This document shows positions 7,432-16,171 of a stretch of 64,000 nucleotides of DNA, one piece after another. The notes under the pieces were generated by a model. The model had not been told where the DNA came from, searched no databases, and worked only from the letters and a program-made list of their open reading frames with translations. A program made the translations under genes and the position numbers. The stretch's first letter is position 1, and each line of letters starts with the position of its first letter. Location of the stretch: contig DBGCOP010000010.1 in the NCBI GenBank assembly GCA_048360435.1, positions 1 to 64,000 on the forward strand, in the 5' to 3' direction. This DNA comes from Limenecus sp048360435. Its GTDB lineage: Bacteria > Cyanobacteriota > Vampirovibrionia > Gastranaerophilales > Gastranaerophilaceae.

Positions 7432-9018
7432 CTATACCTCTTTCGCTAAAATCGGCAGTTTTATAGTAAATCTAGTATATTTATTAATTTCACTTTCAAC
7501 AGATATTTCTCCATTGTGCATCTGAATCAATTTTTCACACACACTTAGTCCAAAACCTGAACCCAGTTTTCGTTCCAGACTTTTTCCAGAATAATATCTC
7601 TCAAAAATAAATTTCAAATCTTCAGGAGCAATACCGTTTCCATTGTCTTCAATCATTATACATACATTATTTTCATAAAATTTAGCACTAACTTTTATAA
7701 ACTTATTTTCAGATGTGTTTTCAATAGCATTTGACAACAAATTCATAAAAACTCTGCTTAGTTGAAATAAGTCAGCATCTATTAATGCTCCGCCTTCATA
7801 AATATCATTTATAAAAACCAGTTTTTTTTCATTGATTAGCGGTTTTAGCTTTTCTTTGCAATCTTCAACTATTTTATACAAGTCGACTTTTTCAATATTC
7901 AATTTTAATTTTTCAGGATCAAAACAGTATGATTCAAGAATCAAATTAACCATCTTCAAAAGATGTTCATTATTCTTTGCAAGACTTTCTGCAAGTTCAA
8001 ATTCATTTTCAAGTCCAATTTCTTTGAACTTTTCAGATATAAGATTTAATGATTGAGCCTGAGAAACAAGAGGAGTTCTCAAATCATGAGTAAGATTTGA
8101 GATAAAACTTTGTCTGAGTTTCTCTTTTGCCTCAAGGTTTTCAGCCATGTCATTAAAGCTTCTGTATATGTTTCCAATCAACTCATTTTTATTAGCTGCA
8201 TCTAATTTGTATGAAAAATTGCCACGTTTGATTTCTCCGGCAGCTTTTGACAATGCCATGATAGGAATGACAAAAATCTGTTTTATTAACAAACCAATAA
8301 CAAAACTCGACACTATACCTATACAGAGTATAAATAAACTTATATAAATACTATCAATCTTTGCTCCGAAAGTTCTGACTGCCAGTGACAATGAAATATG
8401 AGCAATCTTTTGATTGTTATATCCTTTAATATCTACTGTTCTTGTTAAATTGTCATTTTCTGAAAATTTTATAATTTTCGAAATCAAACGATGTTTATTA
8501 TCCGGAGCAATCAATGACATCGGATCAATTATAGTGTCTTTGAATTCATACTGACCATTGTTTTTTTCAAAACCAAACTCTATGTTATAAGGACCTGTCG
8601 GACGAAGTGTATTAATATCCACTTTTTTGGATATTTTTAAAGCTTTTTCCGAACTTTTATAAGGCAGCATTGTTGAAGAGTAAAGGTCAAAATTCCTTTT
8701 TTCATAAAAAGAAACAGGACTCTTTATAGATTCATTAACAACTTCAACATTATAATCAGCAAGAAGTTTTTTTACTTTTTGAAAATCATAATCAGTTCCA
8801 TTTTCAAAATAAATCCTTTTCAAAATATCGCCTTCTTGAACTTTGAGATTATTTTTTATAGTATGTTCAATTTTCAGTTTTCCGGTATTTATACCGTTCA
8901 AAGACATGCTGTTATGAATCTTTTCAATTTGTGAATTATTCCATGCAAACATCAAAACAAGCGGCAAAACAGCGGTTATGATAAAAACAATAAAAAAGTA
9001 TTTTGCAAATTTTAACAT
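7432..9018 (-). CDS. Membrane sensor histidine kinase (HAMP-HisKA-HATPase)
   Basis: A 528-residue sensor kinase. An N-terminal membrane helix is followed by an extracytoplasmic sensor region of about 190 residues, a second helix near residues 228-245, a HAMP linker, the HisKA box NLTHDLRTPL with phosphoacceptor H311, and a HATPase domain with N-box NLLSNAIENT, DNGNGI and the GSGFGLSVCEKL lid. The sensor region is not recognised. It partners with the adjacent regulator at 6780-7430. A HisKA-type kinase paired with a LuxR-type regulator is less common than the usual HisKA_3 partner. Confidence 0.92.
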   Translation of the reverse strand: MLKFAKYFFIVFIITAVLPLVLMFAWNNSQIEKIHNSMSLNGINTGKLKIEHTIKNNLKVQEGDILKRIYFENGTDYDFQKVKKLLADYNVEVVNESIKSPVSFYEKRNFDLYSSTMLPYKSSEKALKISKKVDINTLRPTGPYNIEFGFEKNNGQYEFKDTIIDPMSLIAPDNKHRLISKIIKFSENDNLTRTVDIKGYNNQKIAHISLSLAVRTFGAKIDSIYISLFILCIGIVSSFVIGLLIKQIFVIPIMALSKAAGEIKRGNFSYKLDAANKNELIGNIYRSFNDMAENLEAKEKLRQSFISNLTHDLRTPLVSQAQSLNLISEKFKEIGLENEFELAESLAKNNEHLLKMVNLILESYCFDPEKLKLNIEKVDLYKIVEDCKEKLKPLINEKKLVFINDIYEGGALIDADLFQLSRVFMNLLSNAIENTSENKFIKVSAKFYENNVCIMIEDNGNGIAPEDLKFIFERYYSGKSLERKLGSGFGLSVCEKLIQMHNGEISVESEINKYTRFTIKLPILAKEV

Positions 9019-9115
9019 ATATTCTCTCTGAATGTTAAAGTGAAAAATATAATAACAAAATAACCTTAAAAAGCTTATTTTACAAATAAAATAATATCAT
9101 TTTAACTCTATAATC

Positions 9116-9137
9116 GAATGACTCAAAAGAGTCATTC
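9116..9137 (-). terminator. Hairpin after the kinase-like gene
   Basis: A perfect 9-bp stem (9116-9124 with 9129-9137) with a 4-nt loop lies 10 nt past the stop of the gene at 9148-10143. It lacks an immediate T-run on the minus strand, so it may be a weak terminator or an RNA-stabilising hairpin. Confidence 0.5.
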
Positions 9138-9147
9138 ATGAACTTTT

Positions 9148-10143
9148 TTAATACATAAAAGGGTTATAAGAATAATCTTCCAGTTCACTAATATATTCAT
9201 CAACCTTTTTCAGACGTTCTTCCATATTAGGATATCTTCTTCTCAAGTTGCACAAATCAGCCTGAACATCCCTCCAGGGTATTTGAATATCACACAATGC
9301 CAGAGAATGATTCAGCTCTTCTTTTTCTGCTATTGTTGACCCAAAGTTAAGCTCGTTTTTCTCACCGGCAAGAATTATTTTCCTTAGAAGATTTCGCCTC
9401 GAACCAACAGCAAGAATATCAAAGTCAGCTCTTGTATTGCGGTCTAATGATGTTATAAAGACTTTGACCATACCAGCAAGAGAATTAAAAAATTTGTCAT
9501 TTGGCACAACCAGGTCATCAAGAATTTTTATTCTATTGCCGTCAGCTATAAAATTATTGGGATTTATCGTATCAAAACTTTTGTTCATAGAATAAACTGT
9601 CTTGAAATCTGAAGCTACATCATCAAAAGCTTCCTGCGGCAATTGTGTAAACCTTTTTAAGTATACATCTCTGTAATAATTCATTTTTTCCCATGAATGC
9701 TCAAGTCCGTCTTTTACTCCTGCACTAAGAGTATCACCGGATGTTGCAGCATTTTTAAGTATTTTTATACCATTGACTTTTGCCACATATTCGCCATAAA
9801 AAGTCTTGAATTTTTTGAGAAGAGGGTTCTCATTCAATTCAAAACCGGAAATATCATCTTTTTGTCCATGCAATTTTTTGATTACAAATTCATCATCAAT
9901 TTTGTATACAGCTCCATATTCACCAGCCCCTTGGAAATTTTCAGGTTTAATTATTTTTGAAATCATCTCTTTAAACATCTTAACCAGATTGTTTTCAACT
10001 GCTTTTTCGCTATGAAGACCTGAAGCATAATTTTTAAGCTCCTGTGAAAATTGTGTTGGAACACCACAGAAAGCAATATTATCCTTTTTGGAATTCGATT
10101 GAATAGGAAAATTAGTCTGTGGTGTAAAAGAGTTTATATGCAT
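9148..10143 (-). CDS. Divergent protein-kinase-like protein with N-terminal IAFCG motif
   Basis: A 331-residue protein. Residues 1-30 are polar and contain N-I-A-F-C-G. From about residue 67 it resembles the small lobe of a protein kinase: a glycine loop GAGEYGAVYK (72-81) and an invariant-lysine-like VIKK (87-90). NPNNF (194-198) and KILDDL (206-211) could correspond to the catalytic-loop Asn and the metal-binding Asp, but no HRD motif is visible, so activity is uncertain. The function is not known. The N-terminal motif recalls that of the large protein at 49459-53814. AAGGA precedes the ATG by 11 nt. Confidence 0.6.
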   Translation of the reverse strand: MHINSFTPQTNFPIQSNSKKDNIAFCGVPTQFSQELKNYASGLHSEKAVENNLVKMFKEMISKIIKPENFQGAGEYGAVYKIDDEFVIKKLHGQKDDISGFELNENPLLKKFKTFYGEYVAKVNGIKILKNAATSGDTLSAGVKDGLEHSWEKMNYYRDVYLKRFTQLPQEAFDDVASDFKTVYSMNKSFDTINPNNFIADGNRIKILDDLVVPNDKFFNSLAGMVKVFITSLDRNTRADFDILAVGSRRNLLRKIILAGEKNELNFGSTIAEKEELNHSLALCDIQIPWRDVQADLCNLRRRYPNMEERLKKVDEYISELEDYSYNPFMY

Positions 10144-10263
10144 AATTAATAAGTTCCTTAAATAGATTAAGAAAGCTAAAAATTAAAATTGACTTTATTA
10201 AGACAAATAATAAAATTTATTTACATTTAATCTCAAAATTATAAACCGGTTTTTTGATCAAGT

Positions 10264-10570
10264 TTAAAATAATAAATACCAAACAATTTCCCCCAAAAAT
10301 GTATAAATCTTGATCTGTATATTTTTAACTTTCTCCATAAATGTGGGTGTCAAAATATATCTGGCTTCTACCTGATCGTCTGAATATACATTATAGTTTT
10401 CATTAAAATATAAGAAAAAATGAACAAATAACAGAAGCAAACAATAACATAATTAAAAAATCATATTTTTTCTTTTCCTGTATTCTATAATTTTCCAAAT
10501 TGCTTAATTTAGGTTCAATTTTTGATTTATAAACTTCATCGAATTTTGTATCTATTTCTTTACCATTCAC
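10264..10570 (-). pseudogene. Decayed DUF3137 gene, internally deleted and frameshifted
   Basis: Translation from a GTG at 10568-10570 gives a 55-residue piece (10403-10570) with the FDEVYKSKIEPKLSNLE start and first membrane helix of a DUF3137 protein. Directly after its stop, in another frame, 10264-10404 encodes FNENYNVYSDDQVEARYILT and TPTFMEKV, the conserved C-terminal core of the same family. The intact neighbour at 11216-12160 has the matching FEKEYEVYSDNPNEAEDLLT. The middle of roughly 150 residues is missing, so this is a remnant. Confidence 0.8.
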
Positions 10571-10618
10571 GATAACATCGCCTTAATTTTTATTAAAAAA
10601 TTCCGCTGCATTAACAGA

Positions 10619-11177
10619 CTATCTTTCTTTTTCTTCTATTGTAAAAAACTCTGTTGCTTTTATATTTAGTATTTTTGCTATTATAGATGATGGAAAAATT
10701 TCAACAATATTTTTCAAATCTAATGCAGCAGCATTAAAAAATCGTCTTGCAGCAGCAATATGCTCTTCAACCTCATTATATGTCTGCATTGCAATTACCA
10801 TAGTCTGATCTGATTTCAATTGAGGATAGTTTTCTATGGCTATCATCATTTGTCCCATTTTATCTCTGATTTGAGCATCCAGATCTATTTTCTTATCAAT
10901 GTTGGAATAATTATCTCCAAGATTTATCTCCTGTGTTCTAAGTTTTGTAATATCTTCAATCAAGGAACGTTCATGATCCATAAATTTTTGTGCTATTGCT
11001 AATATGTTTGGAATAAGGTCATATTTTTTTCAGTTGTACATCTATTGCTGAAAATGCCTCTTGAACCTTATTTTTTTTCTGAATACACCGGCATAAATGA
11101 AATATATTCCAAATAATAATAAAGCACCAATATATCTATTATGAATAAAGGTATCATCTTTACAGAATATTACAAAC
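10619..11177 (-). pseudogene. lemA: Frameshifted lemA-family gene
   Basis: The C-terminal 120 codons (10619-10981) read as a typical LemA end: QMMIAIENYPQLKSD and HIAAARRFFNAAALDLKNI. Upstream, the conserved LemA N-terminus continues in pieces: DLIPNILAIAQKF in the same frame, NKVQEAFSAIDVQLKK in a second frame before an A7 run (11024-11030), and a hydrophobic helix YIGALLLFGIYFIYAG in a third before an A8 run (11071-11078). No start codon with a ribosome binding site fits the first piece. Two homopolymer indels and the missing start point to a pseudogene, unless they are assembly errors. Confidence 0.75.
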
Positions 11178-11215
11178 TATCCTAATAAATTATTTTTAAA
11201 CCTTTTGAACAAATT

Positions 11216-12160
11216 TCAGCTGAAATATACTTGAAGTTCATCTATAAATTCTAAAACAGCAGAAAGCTCTTCCATCATTTCACTAACCTGTACGTATTTT
11301 ATAGGCCTATACCATGTTGCAAGCTGGAATAAGTTTCTATTAATTGAAAGAGTAAGATATATGCCATTTCCATATATATCAGCAACCATTTTCTTAGCTT
11401 GAAATTTTGATATGATATTCTTATATCGCCATATAAATTTGTCTGTCAATAAATCCTCGGCTTCGTTAGGGTTATCAGAATAAACTTCATATTCTTTTTC
11501 AAATTGAACATCTTTAAAATGAACCTTATAAAAACCATAACGATTAAAATTCTTAAAGCTCTTCTTTTTTATAATTATATGACTCAAGAATTTCTTTTCA
11601 AAAAGTAATCTTATTAAAATACCTCTAAAACAAGATGAATAAATATCACCATCACCGAAATTCTGCTTTTTCCTTAAATCAACCTCTGACAAAGAAATTT
11701 GTACGTTTTTATATATTCCTTTAAAATTGTCATCATAAATTGCACAATTGTAGTTTTTGCCGGTCTGAAAGCCTTCCAGGTCAGAAGGTGTTATCTGATG
11801 ATTCTCAGTCCACTTAAACTGGAATATTCCATCCAAAAGAATCGGCATAATTTTCTTATTAAAACATTTTTCAAAGTTTTTAGAGTTTTTAAAAGCATAA
11901 CCTCCGCATAATACAGCTCCTACCATACATGCTATATTTATTAAGTCCAAAGGACTTGTTGACCTGCTCCACTCACCGGGTAAAACTTTTGTAAAGTAAA
12001 TAAACAACATCAAAAAAATAAGAAAAAAAGCACAAAAAATAGCAAATGATATTTTATAAACAAACTTTTTTCTATCTTTTTCTAAATTTGGTAGCAGAGG
12101 TACAACTTTATTGTAATAATTATTACGAAATATTCTTTTAAATTCCTGAGCAGAACACAT
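11216..12160 (-). CDS. DUF3137 membrane protein
   Basis: A 314-residue protein of the DUF3137 family, which is often encoded next to lemA; its biochemical role is not established. The N-terminal amphipathic segment FKRIFRNNYYNKVVPLLPNLE precedes two membrane helices (about residues 40-60 and 77-93), and the soluble C-terminal domain carries the family core FEKEYEVYSDNPNEAEDLLT. Two starts are possible; the ATG at 12158-12160 is preferred because AGGA lies 9 nt upstream, while the ATG at 12167-12169 almost abuts it. A decayed lemA and a second, broken DUF3137 copy follow on the same strand. Confidence 0.8.
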   Translation of the reverse strand: MCSAQEFKRIFRNNYYNKVVPLLPNLEKDRKKFVYKISFAIFCAFFLIFLMLFIYFTKVLPGEWSRSTSPLDLINIACMVGAVLCGGYAFKNSKNFEKCFNKKIMPILLDGIFQFKWTENHQITPSDLEGFQTGKNYNCAIYDDNFKGIYKNVQISLSEVDLRKKQNFGDGDIYSSCFRGILIRLLFEKKFLSHIIIKKKSFKNFNRYGFYKVHFKDVQFEKEYEVYSDNPNEAEDLLTDKFIWRYKNIISKFQAKKMVADIYGNGIYLTLSINRNLFQLATWYRPIKYVQVSEMMEELSAVLEFIDELQVYFS

Positions 12161-12183
12161 TTCCAACATTTCCTAAAAAAAAT

Positions 12184-12273
12184 CGGAGAAGGTGGGATTC
12201 GAACCCACGATGCAGATTACTCCACATAACACCTTAGCAGGGTGCCGCCTTCAGCCTACTCGGCCACTTCTCC
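12184..12273 (-). tRNA. tRNA-Ser (GCU)
   Basis: On the minus strand the 7-bp acceptor GGAGAAG/CTTCTCC, a class II D-arm, the anticodon loop CTGCTAA (anticodon GCU), a long variable arm and the T-loop TTCGAAT fold as a serine tRNA. CCA is not encoded, and a T-run follows the discriminator base. It reads AGC/AGU codons. Confidence 0.96.
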
Positions 12274-12287
12274 AAAAGCGTAAATTC

Positions 12288-12316
12288 ATATTATCAAAAA
12301 AATTGTATTTTTACAA
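12288..12316 (-). promoter_or_regulatory. Promoter of tRNA-Ser
   Basis: On the minus strand a -35 box TTGTAA (12311-12316), a 17-nt spacer and a -10 box TAATAT (12288-12293) end about 14 nt before the mature tRNA 5' end. Confidence 0.75.
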
Positions 12317-12412
12317 ATATTTATTATTAATATAATATTCTAACCAGTTATCCAATACGCACCGTAATGATTCTGTGTATGTTATATTTAAAGAAAATTC
12401 AAGGAGAATATT

Positions 12413-12808
12413 ATGAAAAATTGGATTATTGCACTGGCAATTTTAGTTATACCTATGGTCAGCTATTATATTCTGGATAAAACCCACTCAAATACAACCG
12501 GTTTTGAAGCACAAGCATCATACAGTAAACCTGTTGTAATAAAATTTTATTCACCTATGTGTCTTGACTGTAAAAAACTTGAAGCAGTAATAAAAGAAGT
12601 AATGCCAAAATATGCCGACAAAGTTACATATCAAAATATTAACGGTCAATCAAGCGACAAAACAACAGAAGCTCTTGTCCAAAAATATAATATAAATCTT
12701 GTTCCTACTATGGTTTTTGTAAAAAAAGACGGTAAAGTATATAAAAGAACAGAAGGAGCACTTTCTAAAAAAGAACTGGAAAACATCTTAGAAGGTCTGA
12801 CAAAATAA
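12413..12808 (+). CDS. Membrane-anchored thioredoxin-like protein
   Basis: A 131-residue thioredoxin-fold protein. An N-terminal hydrophobic segment (residues 4-21) anchors or exports it, followed by the active-site motif CLDC after KFYSPM, and the cis-proline segment NLVPTMVFV. It is expected to act as an extracytoplasmic thiol reductase. AAGGAG lies 6 nt before the ATG. The next gene, 18 nt on, encodes a CcdA/DsbD-type membrane protein, which would supply it with electrons from cytoplasmic thioredoxin. The target (cytochrome c maturation or general disulfide repair) is not shown. Confidence 0.88.
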   Translation: MKNWIIALAILVIPMVSYYILDKTHSNTTGFEAQASYSKPVVIKFYSPMCLDCKKLEAVIKEVMPKYADKVTYQNINGQSSDKTTEALVQKYNINLVPTMVFVKKDGKVYKRTEGALSKKELENILEGLTK

Positions 12809-12826
12809 TTTTGAGAGGAAAAATTT

Positions 12827-13534
12827 GTGGAAAATTTCATTACATTTTTTCAGTCGCATGTAAAAGGTGATTTTTCAATCCTGATACTTCTGTTATGCTT
12901 TTTGGGCGGTATTGTTTCATCATTATCCCCCTGCGGTATAGGAATGCTCCCTGTTGTAGTCAGCTATATAGGTGCATCACCTGAACAAAAAACATCAAAA
13001 TCTCTTTTACAGATAATGTTTTTTATTCTCGGTCTTGCAATATCTCTGACGGTAATAGGTGTAATTGCAGCATTGACAGGACAGGTATTCGGTGCCGGAA
13101 ACAGAGTTTATTTTGTACTGATTCTCACATCTTTAATTTTGATTTTTGGCCTAAACCTTGTTGGTCTCATTGATATAAATTTCCCAGTACTTGTTAAAAA
13201 ATTTCCACAAAGCGATAAGTACAACGGAATGGTCTACCCTCTAATTCTTGGTATGGTTTTTGCATTTGCAACAACACCTTGTTCAACACCTATTCTGGCA
13301 GGAATCATGGCAGCAGCTTCATTAAGTACAAATATTGCTTATGCAGCATCCATGCTTTTCTTGTTCTCTCTTGGACAGGGAATGATTATTCTGGTTGCAG
13401 GATTGTTCACATCTGTATTAAAAAATCTGTCCTCATTTGCCAGATTTTCCGAGATATTAACAAAAATAAGCGGTATCATTTTGATACTATTTGCAATTTT
13501 CTTATATTACAAAGTTTTTGCCCAATTTATTTAA
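12827..13534 (+). CDS. ccdA: CcdA/DsbD-like transmembrane thiol-electron carrier
   Basis: A 235-residue polytopic protein with about six hydrophobic helices. It has the two cysteine-bearing helices typical of CcdA: LSPCGIGMLP early and TTPCSTPILAG in the middle. It passes reducing power across the inner membrane to extracytoplasmic thioredoxin-like partners, here the product of the gene just upstream. The start is the GTG at 12827, with GAGAGG 8 nt before it. A pseudopilin gene converges 18 nt beyond its stop. Confidence 0.9.
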   Translation: MENFITFFQSHVKGDFSILILLLCFLGGIVSSLSPCGIGMLPVVVSYIGASPEQKTSKSLLQIMFFILGLAISLTVIGVIAALTGQVFGAGNRVYFVLILTSLILIFGLNLVGLIDINFPVLVKKFPQSDKYNGMVYPLILGMVFAFATTPCSTPILAGIMAAASLSTNIAYAASMLFLFSLGQGMIILVAGLFTSVLKNLSSFARFSEILTKISGIILILFAIFLYYKVFAQFI

Positions 13535-13552
13535 GAAAATCCTATATAAATA

Positions 13553-14209
13553 TTACCAATAACTTATTTTATCTTCTTTTATAACAAGAGCTGCGCAATT
13601 CAATCCGTCTGACGGATTCGTGAGAGAACATCCTGTTGTCGAATAGGAACCACCGGCTTGTACACCTTTATCTTTAACAAGACCGAAGTAGAAAATGTCC
13701 TTTCCTCCCTCATTTGGTTCTCTCAAACCATTCACATCAACAATAAACCCACCCAAAAGAGTACTTGCAGGGTCAAGCCCGTAATCAGCAGGCTGACATC
13801 CTCCATCCGCACAAGATTTCAAAGCAAGCATGCTACCGTCAGAAAGGATAAGTTTGTGATATCCGGCATCACTGTTATAATCAGGCAAATCTGAGCCATC
13901 AAGAGCCTTCGGATTTTCAGGAAAACATCCGGGACCGGTTCCACAGTCCTGCATAACTTTAAATTTTGGTTTATATAAAGCAATAATATCCTGCTCACTT
14001 GCCCATTCCCAACCGTCAACAGGGCCTTCTTCAACCTGAATCAAACCGGTAGCAGTAGACAAAACACCTGACATCTTTTTGAGCCTGCCGACATTATCTC
14101 TATTTCTGGCATTATACATAAGACCCGGGATAGTCATTGAAGCAATTACACCGATAATCATCAATGTAATGAGCGTTTCTGCCAATGTAAATCCATTCTT
14201 TTTTATCAT
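13553..14209 (-). CDS. Type II secretion/type IV pilus-type pseudopilin
   Basis: A 218-residue protein with a class III signal: MIKKNG then FTLAETLITLMIIGVIASM, so prepilin peptidase should cut after G6 and methylate F7, with E11 at the conserved +5 position. The C-terminal domain has paired cysteines (MQDCGTGPGCFP; KSCADGGCQP) and a calcium-pilin-like DVNGLREPNEGG segment. Many non-photosynthetic Cyanobacteriota carry scattered single pseudopilin genes like this. No assembly genes are nearby. AAGGG lies 12 nt before the ATG. Confidence 0.87.
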   Translation of the reverse strand: MIKKNGFTLAETLITLMIIGVIASMTIPGLMYNARNRDNVGRLKKMSGVLSTATGLIQVEEGPVDGWEWASEQDIIALYKPKFKVMQDCGTGPGCFPENPKALDGSDLPDYNSDAGYHKLILSDGSMLALKSCADGGCQPADYGLDPASTLLGGFIVDVNGLREPNEGGKDIFYFGLVKDKGVQAGGSYSTTGCSLTNPSDGLNCAALVIKEDKISYW

Positions 14210-14265
14210 GTAAACAATATACCCTTGAGTTTTATTTTCTAATCAATTATAAACTTTTTTTTTAC

Positions 14266-14298
14266 AAAAAAAAAGCTATAAACAAGGGGTTCATAGCT
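14266..14298 (-). terminator. Terminator of an unannotated minus-strand transcript
   Basis: A 10-bp stem (14274-14283 with 14289-14298, one G-U wobble) is followed on the minus strand by nine T. It stands upstream of the pseudopilin start, so it must end a transcript that begins somewhere in 14300-14620. Confidence 0.75.
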
Positions 14299-14363
14299 AT
14301 TAGATTAGGGATATGCGTATCGTCGTCTTTATTTAAGGAGTATAGTGTTATTCTACACATACT
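14266..14363 (-). ncRNA. Candidate small RNA
   Basis: Read on the minus strand, a hairpin AGTATGTGT/ACACTATACT (14339-14363, one bulged base) is followed by a single-stranded stretch and then the strong terminator at 14266-14298. No convincing reading frame covers it. The structure looks like a short regulatory RNA of about 100 nt, but its 5' end and promoter are not fixed. Beyond it (14364-14590) I see nothing clear. Confidence 0.35.
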
Positions 14364-14622
14364 TTAGTTGCAGAAAATCATACATTATTATGAATAATTT
14401 TTAACTTGCTCATACAAATAAGCGATTGGCATATGACTTTAGAAAAAAAATCATTAAAGTATATTAGAAATCAGGCTAAATTAGGATTTTTCATAATAAA
14501 AGTTTCAGTCTCATTTATCCATCAAAAGTATGAATTGTCTTGTAATTGTTTAATAAATTCTAATCTATGCCGAGAACGTAAATAGGGCAGATTGACAAAA
14601 ATTTTTTAAAGGGCGTTAAAAT

Positions 14623-16089
14623 TTGTATAACAGTATTTATCCGGTACAAATAAAACCATACGTACCGCCGCAAACCAAAAAAGCGGTACATAACAAAGAG
14701 GATGAACATGAGTCATCCCAATCTTCGTCTGACCTTAAAAGAGAAAATCGCAGTCTAAACTCATCAAATGCAACTGACCCTAATGGCAAAAGTAAATACG
14801 CCAGACAACAGTTTCCAAACGGAAAAAAATCAACCATAGATTATTCCAAGTCGCAGGTTAATATTGCACAGATTCTTACTGACTTTAAAAACACTGCAAT
14901 TGCAATAGGCTCACCTCCGAATATAATTCAAGAGGTCAACCAGTATTTAGCTCTTGCAGAAGCTCAGTCTCTGAAAAATGAGCCGAACAAAAAAATCATA
15001 CAGTCTAATTTAAAAAACGCCTCAAACATACTCGACGACTTCATTTCAAAAACACTAAACAAAGATTCAAAAGTAGTCGAAAACTGGATTGATGCACTAT
15101 TTTTGCAGCAGGTAAACTATAAATCTGACCCTACAACAATCAATGAAGATTTTCTGGTAAAACTCCCGGACAACAACGGGGAGATGAAACCAATTTCTCA
15201 AGCTCTTTCAACAAAGGATAAAACATCTGAAACCGCAAAAACAAAAGAAAAAACACCGGCTGTCCAACAGGAGATTACTGCTGCAAATATTACAGACACA
15301 GAAAAAACTGTGTCAAAAAATGTATACATTCCTCAAGATCCGAATGTAAGAAAAACATTCCTTCAAGGTAAAAAATTTGCTTCCATAAATGAACCCCAAA
15401 AAGCTCTTTCGGCATTCCAATCTTCTTTAAGATATGCACAACAAACAGGTGACAAAAAAGCCGAAGGCATGGTGTGTTATGAGCTTGGACAAATTTATGA
15501 CGAAAATGACAATCTTGAAGAAGCCCTTAAATATTATAATCAAGCACATCAGACAACAGATGATAACAATTTGAAAGCCAAAGCATACTATTCAATGGCA
15601 CAAATTTATGATGATGTTGTTTATTTCGAGCCGGCAATGGAACACTATTTTGCGGCAATTTCTTTTGCAGGAGAAGCTGAAAATCTGAATGCCCAATCTA
15701 AAGCGTTATGTGATATAGGTGATATGTATGCGGAAAGATATGATGTTTATAAAACACATGAATTCTATGGTACAGCTAAAAATATAGCGATTGAAACAAA
15801 AAATAACAAAACAATGGGAGCCGTATGGTCAAAATCCGGTGATTCAATGTCTATATTGAATGAAAATGTCAATGCACTTCAAGATTATAAAGCATCTGCC
15901 CAATTCTATGAAAAAGCTGATTCACCTTTAAAAATGGCAAAAAATTATGAAAAGGCTTCTTCAATTATGCTTAAACTGGGAAATAAAAACAAAGCACAAT
16001 CACTGCTTCAAAAAGCACAAAAGCTTGCATTCTCAGCAGAAGACACTGATTATGCACAAAAACTCACCAAACAGTTAAATATATTTTAG
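14623..16089 (+). CDS. Tetratricopeptide-repeat protein
   Basis: A 488-residue protein not recognised beyond its repeats. Residues 1-75 are polar and low-complexity (NSIYPVQIKPYVPPQTK, then S/N/K-rich). A helical domain covers about 75-190, a T/K/E linker 195-240, and at least five TPR units follow from about 245 to the end, as in GMVCYELGQIYDENDNLEEALKYY and its repeats. There is no signal peptide or membrane helix. The only usable start is a TTG at 14623 (a stop lies 6 nt upstream in frame), with AAAGGG 9-10 nt before it. It probably serves as a scaffold. Confidence 0.75.
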   Translation: MYNSIYPVQIKPYVPPQTKKAVHNKEDEHESSQSSSDLKRENRSLNSSNATDPNGKSKYARQQFPNGKKSTIDYSKSQVNIAQILTDFKNTAIAIGSPPNIIQEVNQYLALAEAQSLKNEPNKKIIQSNLKNASNILDDFISKTLNKDSKVVENWIDALFLQQVNYKSDPTTINEDFLVKLPDNNGEMKPISQALSTKDKTSETAKTKEKTPAVQQEITAANITDTEKTVSKNVYIPQDPNVRKTFLQGKKFASINEPQKALSAFQSSLRYAQQTGDKKAEGMVCYELGQIYDENDNLEEALKYYNQAHQTTDDNNLKAKAYYSMAQIYDDVVYFEPAMEHYFAAISFAGEAENLNAQSKALCDIGDMYAERYDVYKTHEFYGTAKNIAIETKNNKTMGAVWSKSGDSMSILNENVNALQDYKASAQFYEKADSPLKMAKNYEKASSIMLKLGNKNKAQSLLQKAQKLAFSAEDTDYAQKLTKQLNIF

Positions 16090-16171
16090 CCTACCAGCCA
16101 GCCAAAAAGGCAATAATCTTCTTAAATATTAATGTTAAATTTATAACGTTAAAAAATAAGAGGACATCACA

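Noticed and set aside
14592..14621. TTGACA with an 18-nt spacer to TTAAAA as promoter of the TPR gene
   Set aside because: The start point it predicts (about 14628) lies after the only usable start codon at 14623, and the -10 box is poor.
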